Below are positions 7,306 to 12,029 of a DNA stretch of 12,029 nucleotides, in pieces. Position 1 is the first letter of the stretch. Every line of letters starts with the position of its first letter. A model generated the notes under the pieces. The model had not been told where the DNA came from. It made no database searches and saw nothing but the letters and a program-made list of their open reading frames with translations. Source of the DNA: Faecalicatena sp. (GTDB lineage: Bacteria; Bacillota; Clostridia; Lachnospirales; Lachnospiraceae); NCBI GenBank assembly GCA_009774255.1, contig VSNK01000182.1:1-12029 (forward strand), given 5' to 3'. A program made the position numbers and the translations under genes.

Positions 7306-9024
7306 ATGATGAAGAAACCCTTGCCGGTGGGTATTGATAATTTTGAAAAAATAATCAGAGAGGGCTATTACTATATTGATAAAACGATGTTCATTAAGGA
7401 ATTAATTGATTTAAAAGGAGAAGTAAACCTGTTTACCCGCCCAAGACGTTTTGGGAAGACGCTGAACTTAAGTATGCTCCGATATTTTTTTGAAGATACG
7501 GGAAGCGAAGAAATAAATGAACAGAATAGAAATCTTTTTCAGGGAATGAAAATTATAGAAGCCGGAGAAAGCTATACAGATCGGATGGGGATGTTTCCTG
7601 TGTTTGAACTGACATTAAAATCGGCGAGACAGGAAGACTATAGCACGGCTTATTATATGATACAAAACGCGGTCAGTACGGAATTTGAAAGGCACAGGAG
7701 GATTGTAGAAGGGGGGAAAGAGTACTTATCCATCAGAGAATATGAACAGTATACCGCTATTGCAGAAGGAACGGCGGAGGAAAAAACAGTAAGAAATTCT
7801 CTGCAGCTATTCTGTCAATGTATGCATAAGATTACGGGTAAGAATGCGGTTATTTTAATTGATGAGTATGATGTACCATTAGAAAATGCATATTTCAGAG
7901 GTTTTTATGAAAAGATGGCCGGTTTTATCCGTTCGCTGTTTGAAGCAGCTTTGAAGACGAACCAGTATTTACAGTTTGCTGTTATTACCGGGTGTCTGCG
8001 GATTTCAAAGGAGAGTATATTTACCGGATTGAATCATTTGAATATAATATCTGTGTTTGATAAAAAGTACGGTGAACATTTTGGATTTACAGAACAGGAA
8101 GTACTTCGGATGATGTCTTATTATGAGGTGGAGAATCGCTTTCCTACTATGAAAGAGTGGTATGATGGATATCTGTTCGGAGATACGCAGGTTTATAATC
8201 CGTGGAGCGTCATTAAATTTTTGTATGATTTATATTCCGATGTAAATGCATTTCCCCGCCCTTATTGGATCAATACCAGTTCCAATGACATTATTCAGGA
8301 TTTGATCGCCAGAGCTGACCGTGAAATGAAAGGGCAGATTGAATTGCTTTTAGGTGGAGGAACCTTAGATATTCAGATTCATGAAGAGATTACCTACGGG
8401 GATATGTACAGTAATGAAGCGAATATATGGAATTTTCTTTACTTTACAGGATATCTGACAAAAGAAAGTGAATACTTTAAGGAATCGTCTATCTTTTTAC
8501 GTACACGGATTCCCAATGTAGAAGTAAAGACAATTTACCAAAACACCATTCTGAATTGGCTGAAAGATATTATAAAGAAAGAAGACTTTCGTGATTTGTA
8601 CCGTGCAATGGAGAATGGGGATACGCAGAGGATGACAGATATACTAAACGAACAGCTTTTCCGCACCATCAGTTTCTACGACAGTGCAGAAAATTTCTAT
8701 CACGGATTTCTCACCGGCATATTAAGCCAGAGCGAAAATTACCTGGTGAAGTCCAACCGTGAATCAGGAAACGGACGCTCTGATATTATGGTAAAGAGCC
8801 CTTCTTTGCGGGGCAGGTCATTTATTTTGGAGGTAAAAGTTTCTGAGTGTATTGATAATCTGGAAGCTGATGCCCAAAAGGCTTTACAGCAGATATATGA
8901 GAAAAAATATATGGATGAGCTACATTCAGAGGGGTATAAAAAGGTTAACTGTTATGGAATTTCTTTTTTCCGTAAAGACTGTGATGTTACTTCTAACTTG
9001 AATTGCCATAAGATTACAAATTAG
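7306..9024 (+). CDS. AAA-ATPase-like protein with C-terminal PD-(D/E)XK nuclease fold (copy 2)
   Basis: A 572-aa protein of the same broad family as its upstream neighbour but of a different branch. It shows the typical opening LPVGIDNFEKIIREGYYYID, the P-loop variant RPRRFGKT (45-52), Walker B AVILIDEYD (181-189), FAVITGC (224-230), EWYDGY (284-289), YNPW (297-300) and WINTSSND (321-328). The C-terminal nuclease fold has E486 and D493 in a GRSDIMV strand, E509-x-K511 in FILEVKVS, and an AQKALQQIYEKKY helix (523-535). Catalytic residues look intact. Start: tandem ATGs at 7306 and 7309; the second has better spacing from GGAGG and would give 571 aa. It probably has its own promoter and is bracketed by inverted copies of a palindromic repeat. 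Biological role unknown; defence or mobile-element roles are speculation. Confidence 0.9.
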   Translation: MMKKPLPVGIDNFEKIIREGYYYIDKTMFIKELIDLKGEVNLFTRPRRFGKTLNLSMLRYFFEDTGSEEINEQNRNLFQGMKIIEAGESYTDRMGMFPVFELTLKSARQEDYSTAYYMIQNAVSTEFERHRRIVEGGKEYLSIREYEQYTAIAEGTAEEKTVRNSLQLFCQCMHKITGKNAVILIDEYDVPLENAYFRGFYEKMAGFIRSLFEAALKTNQYLQFAVITGCLRISKESIFTGLNHLNIISVFDKKYGEHFGFTEQEVLRMMSYYEVENRFPTMKEWYDGYLFGDTQVYNPWSVIKFLYDLYSDVNAFPRPYWINTSSNDIIQDLIARADREMKGQIELLLGGGTLDIQIHEEITYGDMYSNEANIWNFLYFTGYLTKESEYFKESSIFLRTRIPNVEVKTIYQNTILNWLKDIIKKEDFRDLYRAMENGDTQRMTDILNEQLFRTISFYDSAENFYHGFLTGILSQSENYLVKSNRESGNGRSDIMVKSPSLRGRSFILEVKVSECIDNLEADAQKALQQIYEKKYMDELHSEGYKKVNCYGISFFRKDCDVTSNLNCHKITN

Positions 9025-9260
9025 GATGTCAGTATCTTGCCTCTAGTGCTGGCACGACCAATAAAGCTGCGGTTTCAGGCATCCGGCTCCTCGCCGTCAG
9101 GCAACTTTTCAATAATCTGTCACGGGTCTGATTCCCCGCCGCCTGCGGCGTTCGGAAAGAGATGCCAGGACAGGATACCCCGCTGCTTGCGGCAGGGCGG
9201 TTCATTGGGCCGGATGCGTTACAGTTCGCGGCCGGCCGCGCATATGTGACATATATTGGC
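9025..9260. repeat. GC-rich structured intergenic repeat region between convergent genes
   Basis: No real gene is evident. The stretch is full of inverted repeats: GCATCCGGC (9079-9087) pairs perfectly with GCCGGATGC (9209-9217); CGCCG-CCTG-CGGCG (9137-9150) is a tight hairpin; 9179-9200 is a second, bulged hairpin; and CGCGGCCGGCCGCG (9227-9240) is a perfect palindrome. The long pair closes a 139-bp domain containing the smaller hairpins. It may be a dispersed repeat, a folded RNA or a bidirectional terminator without T-runs. From memory, unverified, the minus-strand reading near 9029-9100 recurs as spurious hypothetical proteins in Lachnospiraceae genomes. Confidence 0.6.
9218..9235. repeat. 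Dispersed GAACTG(T/C)AAC palindromic repeat, right copy
   Basis: GTTACAGTTCGCGGCCGG matches the reverse complement of 7192-7209 at 17 of 18 bases. It runs into the 14-bp palindrome at 9227-9240. Confidence 0.75.
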
Positions 9261-9279
9261 TCATCCGCCCGCGGATGAG
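9260..9279 (-). terminator. Hairpin covering the stop codon of the minus-strand isomerase gene
   Basis: CTCATCCGC (9260-9268) and GCGGATGAG (9271-9279) form a near-perfect inverted repeat that includes the last codons and the TGA of the gene. It could help end transcription or protect the 3' end, but no T-run follows on the minus strand, so terminator function is uncertain. Confidence 0.35.
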
Positions 9280-10208
9280 ATGCATTCCGCAAAATATTTC
9301 CCGATATCCGCGATGAACCGCAGCGTTTTCCATTTCATTTCCGTGGGAAATGCCGTCAATACGGGAGCTGTCTCGAAGCTGAGTACCTGATCAAAGTTTA
9401 TTTTTTTCAATCCTTTTACAAATCCTTCCCAGTCCGTAGATACCGTATTTTCCCGTGTCTTTGTAAAGGTAAATGGAATCTGGTGCAGGTCCCCGACGCC
9501 GTCGTTATCATGAATATGAAGGACTTTTAAACGGCTGCCAAGGGTGGTCAGAAAATCTTCGATATCAATTCCCACAAGATTCGCATGTCCGACATCAAAG
9601 CAAAAACCTAATACTTCGGCATGATATCTTTCATTAAAGCGGTCGATACGTTCCGCGGCTTTTTTTGCGCTGCAGCATGGCCCTTCGACGATATGTCCGC
9701 CGACCGAATTGTATAGATTTTCCATACATATTGTAATCCCCATATCTCTGGCTAATGGAGCCAGAAAATCAAGAAAGCCTGCCATCTGCTCCCACTCCGC
9801 AGCCTCAGAACCATAATAATGCGCCAGCTTAAAGCCATGCACCACGATATTCGGGCAGCCAAAAAACGCGCAGATCTTCATGCTTTTCGGGGCAACGATG
9901 TTCCATAAATAATCGTTCAGTTCTTTCTTTCCGCCCGGAATATAGTTCGGATAGGGCATATGCATCTGATGAATCGTAATCCCTGCCGATTCCGCGCCCT
10001 TTTTATGAGGCAGAAAAAATTTCTCTAATTCCGTATCCGAGCGGTCAAAAAAGTCATTTCGTTCTGATTTATATAACGAGGTATTCAGAAGATATGAGTT
10101 CAGGCTGAAATCCGCACAGGAAAAACCGGCGCTTTTCAGCATCTTGAACCCGGCTTTCGGGTCAGAATCGTATACAACATTTTTTGTCTGCACACCTATG
10201 GAAACCAT
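9261..10208 (-). CDS. Sugar phosphate isomerase/epimerase-like TIM-barrel protein (intact)
   Basis: A 315-aa cytosolic TIM-barrel protein of the AP-endonuclease-2/xylose-isomerase-like superfamily (IolE/IolI/hydroxypyruvate-isomerase type). A full set of likely metal and substrate residues is present: HMP (H83), VVHG (H124), CMEN (E163), FDVGHAN (D205, H208), HIHDNDG (H231, H233, D234) and SFET (E279). Length is normal for the superfamily. The expected reaction is aldose-ketose isomerisation or epimerisation of a sugar or cyclitol; the substrate cannot be read from sequence. The ATG at 10206-10208 is preceded by AAAGGGG (10218-10224, reverse strand). It starts four bases after the final stop of the upstream TIM-barrel/Rossmann reading frame, and its ribosome site overlaps the last codons of that frame, which suggests translational coupling. 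It is convergent with the second AAA-ATPase gene. Confidence 0.85.
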   Translation of the reverse strand: MVSIGVQTKNVVYDSDPKAGFKMLKSAGFSCADFSLNSYLLNTSLYKSERNDFFDRSDTELEKFFLPHKKGAESAGITIHQMHMPYPNYIPGGKKELNDYLWNIVAPKSMKICAFFGCPNIVVHGFKLAHYYGSEAAEWEQMAGFLDFLAPLARDMGITICMENLYNSVGGHIVEGPCCSAKKAAERIDRFNERYHAEVLGFCFDVGHANLVGIDIEDFLTTLGSRLKVLHIHDNDGVGDLHQIPFTFTKTRENTVSTDWEGFVKGLKKINFDQVLSFETAPVLTAFPTEMKWKTLRFIADIGKYFAECISSAGG

Positions 10209-10212
10209 CTGG

Positions 10213-10482
10213 CTACACCCCTTTCAGCCGGTCAAAATAAAACGACGGCATATATTCATCATTAAAAAATTCAATGTTCTGTATTCCCATATCCCGCAGC
10301 TGCCGCTCGATTTCGCGGTAATAAATATTACAGATAAAAATCCCGCATCCCTCCGGCAGGTCTTTCAATACCTCCGGCGGCTTCACCTCAAGGCCGTAAA
10401 AGTTGCTCCCCCATATTTTTTGATTATTATCGCAGGTAAACAGAGGCGGATATTTTTTTCCATAGCATTTCAAATAATTCCG
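10213..10482 (-). pseudogene. Rossmann-like C-terminal domain cut off by an in-frame TGA
   Basis: This stretch continues the reading frame of the upstream TIM-barrel gene past its TGA stop (10483-10485). Read through, the joint product would be 527 aa: SSIVLFGAGNM, stop, RNYLKCYGKKYPP, then FTCDNNQKIWGSNFYG, VKPPEVLKDL, GIFICNIYYREIERQL, and finally FFNDEYMPSFYFDRL. That is a compact Rossmann-type nucleotide-binding module, a common tail on sugar-modifying enzymes. The stop falls within the glycine-rich nucleotide-binding turn, so the domain is split at its functional core. As a separate 86-aa ORF it would have to start at a TTG (10471-10473) with no ribosome site, so it is best seen as a detached fragment of one gene. 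Confidence 0.8.
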
Positions 10483-11796
10483 TCACATATTCCCCGCACC
10501 AAAAAGTACGATAGAACTATATTTTTTTAGCAAATTTTCAATTTCAATCTGCCATTTAAAATACTCTGCCGTTGCTTTGGCAAGCGCCATAAGCTGCGGA
10601 CGAAGCAATGGGGAAAATGACATCATTGTGTCTGATGCTGATAGAATCAGCTGGCCGTCAAAGCCGGTTTCCCTCAGACCCCGGATCAGACTCAGCCAGT
10701 CTGTCTGCGGCTGGCCATGGTATGTACAGGTAAACGGGAGCATGGCGCCTTCCTGCTGCCCGTCACAGTCGCGCAGGATTACTGCTTTGATACGACCGCC
10801 CAACGCAGCCGCAAACTCGCGCATATCCTGCCCGCAAAGGCTGCATACTCCTGTATCCATACAGAATCCAAAGAGTTCCCTTCCGGCTGCGCTGTTCAAT
10901 CCGTCTGGCTGATGTACCGCATTGTTCAGCCGTTCTAGCTGATGTACCGTGCTGTTTAGTCCTTCTGACTGATGTAGCGCACTATTTAGTCCTTCTGACT
11001 GATGTACCGCACTGTTTAGTTCCTCTGACTGATGTACCGCGTTGTTCAGCTCGTCCACCCAATGTGCTGCGGTTTCGCTGTCAGAGCAAATGCCTCTCAC
11101 CAGGTGTCCGTTTCTATCGACGCATTGGTTTTCGAGCAGAATCATCACATTGGCTTTCCGCGCGGCCCCGGCAAGACGGAGATAATATTCCCGATTGAGC
11201 TCCCATGCAGCACTGCTTGTCTTGCCGGAGTTCCATGCATCACTGCCTGTATCGCCGGAGTTCCGTGCATTACTGTCTGTGCCGCCGGAGTTCCATGCAT
11301 TACTGTCTGTGCCGCCGGAGTTCCATGCATTACTGTCTGTGCCGCCGGGCTTCTTTGCACCTCTGCCTGTCCTGTCGTGCTCCCATGGGCGGATCACAAG
11401 ATAGCGGCAGCCAATCTGTCCGCAGACCCGTATACATTCCTCATGAATTCTATACATCTCTTCTATTAAATCAGTCCGCTTCGTGTCCCTTGGCAGATAG
11501 GGTGCCCGGGCAATCGGAATCTGCAGATGCTTCCGCTCACATTCGGTAAACATTTCCTTAAAGAAAGAATTAATTTCTTCCGGATGCTCTGAGATCGGAG
11601 GAAACAGCCTGCCCTCAGAATCATTTTCTTCTTCCGGCAGTGTTCCAAAATGTTCCAATTCATAGCTGGAACAGCACATATCCAACTCAAGAGAAATATT
11701 TTTAAAACCAGCATTTACAATGTCCATGATACCCTGGCCGGGGCGAAATGGATTCACGATTCCGGCAGGGGAACAGATTATATTCATATTGTTCAC
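10483..11796 (-). CDS. Sugar-isomerase-like TIM-barrel protein with two inserted repeat arrays (truncated)
   Basis: A 437-aa TIM-barrel protein related to the intact gene just downstream, but expanded and diverged. Alignable strands are IICSPAGI (6-13), ARAPYL (96-101), CRYLVIRPWEHD (130-141), VMILLENQ (217-224), FGFCMDTGVCSLCG (309-322), IKAVILRDCDG (336-346) and TDWLSLIRGL (365-374). Compared with the neighbour, most metal-ligand positions are changed; only E222 and D314 remain. Two runs of six 10-residue units interrupt it at about 143-202 (WNSGGTDSNA type) and 243-302 (VHQSEGLNSA type). It ends at TGA 10483-10485 within GAGNM of a Rossmann domain, so it is truncated unless the stop is read. 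The start is GTG 11796 (5 nt from GAGGAG) or ATG 11787; the choice is unsure. It may be inactive or substrate-binding only. Confidence 0.78.
   Translation of the reverse strand: MNNMNIICSPAGIVNPFRPGQGIMDIVNAGFKNISLELDMCCSSYELEHFGTLPEEENDSEGRLFPPISEHPEEINSFFKEMFTECERKHLQIPIARAPYLPRDTKRTDLIEEMYRIHEECIRVCGQIGCRYLVIRPWEHDRTGRGAKKPGGTDSNAWNSGGTDSNAWNSGGTDSNARNSGDTGSDAWNSGKTSSAAWELNREYYLRLAGAARKANVMILLENQCVDRNGHLVRGICSDSETAAHWVDELNNAVHQSEELNSAVHQSEGLNSALHQSEGLNSTVHQLERLNNAVHQPDGLNSAAGRELFGFCMDTGVCSLCGQDMREFAAALGGRIKAVILRDCDGQQEGAMLPFTCTYHGQPQTDWLSLIRGLRETGFDGQLILSASDTMMSFSPLLRPQLMALAKATAEYFKWQIEIENLLKKYSSIVLFGAGNM
10891..11070 (-). repeat. In-frame 30-bp minisatellite 2 in the TIM-barrel gene
   Basis: Six 30-bp units start at 10891, 10921, 10951, 10981, 11011 and 11041. 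The first five share GATGTA(C/G)CG near their ends; the last is degenerate. On the coding strand they encode ten-residue units such as NSAVHQSEGL. No gaps or spacers occur. Confidence 0.9.
11191..11370 (-). repeat. In-frame 30-bp minisatellite 1 in the TIM-barrel gene
   Basis: Six 30-bp units start at 11191, 11221, 11251, 11281, 11311 and 11341. The units at 11281 and 11311 are identical, the neighbours differ by a few bases, and the outermost two are degenerate. Each carries GCCGGAGTTCC(A/G)TGCAT or a variant and encodes ten residues of the form WNSGGTDSNA on the minus strand. Confidence 0.92.
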
Positions 11797-11929
11797 TCAT
11801 CCTCCTCAATCAGTTCATGTTCAGCAAAATGAGCTTTCCCTTGTGCGACATCACGAACAATTTTTTTAAATAATGCATATTCTGGTCAGAATAGAAAGGA
11901 TCGACATTTACATTCACTGCCTGTGCCAT
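11793..11929 (-). pseudogene. RelB/DinJ-type antitoxin remnant, internally deleted and frameshifted
   Basis: The ATG at 11927-11929 has AGAGGTGA just upstream and opens MAQAVNVNV, the usual start of RelB/DinJ antitoxins. It then jumps directly to DPFYSDQNMHYLKK, typical of their C-terminal part, so the ribbon-helix-helix core of roughly 50 residues is missing. As it stands, the frame ends after 39 aa at 11810. Adding one A to the A7 run at 11862-11868 would restore IVRDVAQGK and HFAEHELIEEDE, a normal family C-terminus, ending at TGA 11793-11795. No toxin gene follows; the TIM-barrel gene overlaps the restored stop by a GTGA. I conclude it is a dead fragment that may still supply the ribosome site for the next gene. 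Confidence 0.75.
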
Positions 11930-12029
11930 ATTTGTCACCTCTTTTTTTAAGCAGAGTACTCTCGGAAAGTCGCAGCCCATGAAAACACAGGGTTTCCAAA
12001 GCACCCCTTTTTTCTTCACCTCCACTTTC
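11930..12029. other. Edge region upstream of the antitoxin remnant
   Basis: Reading on the minus strand, this holds a strong AGAGGTGA ribosome site (about 11937-11944), a run of A bases, the 8-bp palindrome GAGTACTC (11956-11963) and, at the window edge, GGAGGTGAAG. No gene is recognised. Promoter elements of the minus-strand cluster probably lie here or beyond the edge. Confidence 0.4.

Noticed and set aside
9029..9292. Small proteins on either strand in the convergent intergenic region
   Set aside because: Their sequences are translations of GC-rich inverted repeats, with no ribosome sites or domains.
10483..10520. TGA as a selenocysteine codon
   Set aside because: A position that might hold Cys makes it conceivable, but downstream bases form only a weak CGGA/TCCG stem with a long AT-rich loop, not a convincing SECIS, and the family is not known for selenoproteins.
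10891..11370. Possible CRISPR array (30-bp repeats)
   Set aside because: Units abut directly without spacers, lie in frame within a gene, and no cas genes are near.
11032..11469. Plus-strand frame with repeated CITVCAAGVP
   Set aside because: It is the reverse reading of the 30-bp minisatellite. Periods divisible by three keep all frames open, so an open frame here means nothing.
11810..12025. 71-aa version of the antitoxin frame starting at 12025
   Set aside because: The family-typical MAQAVNVNV start at 11929 has its own strong ribosome site; the upstream extension resembles nothing in RelB/DinJ proteins.

Overview
The window looks like chromosomal DNA of a Clostridia-type Firmicute, most likely a Lachnospiraceae-like gut anaerobe. 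This is inferred from the strong GGAGG ribosome binding sites, the moderate GC content, the AAA-ATPase/PD-(D/E)XK proteins, and a GC-rich intergenic repeat style I associate with that group. No rRNA, tRNA or CRISPR array was seen.

Layout: (1) 103-1980 (+), a membrane methyl-accepting chemotaxis protein, closed by a clear intrinsic terminator. (2) 2182-5338 (+), a two-gene unit: a large FkbM-methyltransferase/GT4-glycosyltransferase fusion, then a small class I SAM methyltransferase. This suggests glycan or flagellin decoration beside a motility gene. (3) 5419-6999 and 7306-9024 (+), two divergent AAA-ATPase/PD-(D/E)XK nuclease-fold proteins. They are separated by about 300 bp of repeats, including a 113-bp MITE-like element with 19-bp terminal inverted repeats and flanking direct repeats. 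(4) 9025-9260, a GC-rich, hairpin-dense convergent intergenic repeat region. (5) 9261-11929 (-), a RelB/DinJ antitoxin remnant and two sugar-phosphate-isomerase-like TIM-barrel genes. The upstream TIM-barrel gene is split by an in-frame TGA from a C-terminal Rossmann-like domain.

The most striking feature is genome plasticity by short tandem repetition. The upstream TIM-barrel gene carries two independent, exactly 30-bp-period in-frame minisatellites, each about six units long. The FkbM-GT4 gene carries a 33-bp-period in-frame minisatellite exactly at its domain junction. The small methyltransferase ends in a frame-shifting 23-bp duplication. The minus-strand cluster is decaying or diverging: the antitoxin has an internal deletion plus a homopolymer frameshift, and the repeat-bearing TIM barrel has lost nearly all metal ligands that its intact neighbour keeps.

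Functionally, the MCP senses a signal and feeds chemotaxis. The glycosyltransferase/methyltransferase pair probably modifies a surface glycan. The TIM barrels are probably sugar or cyclitol isomerases or epimerases of unknown substrate. The AAA/nuclease proteins have no assigned role. All functional links between blocks are inference from proximity.
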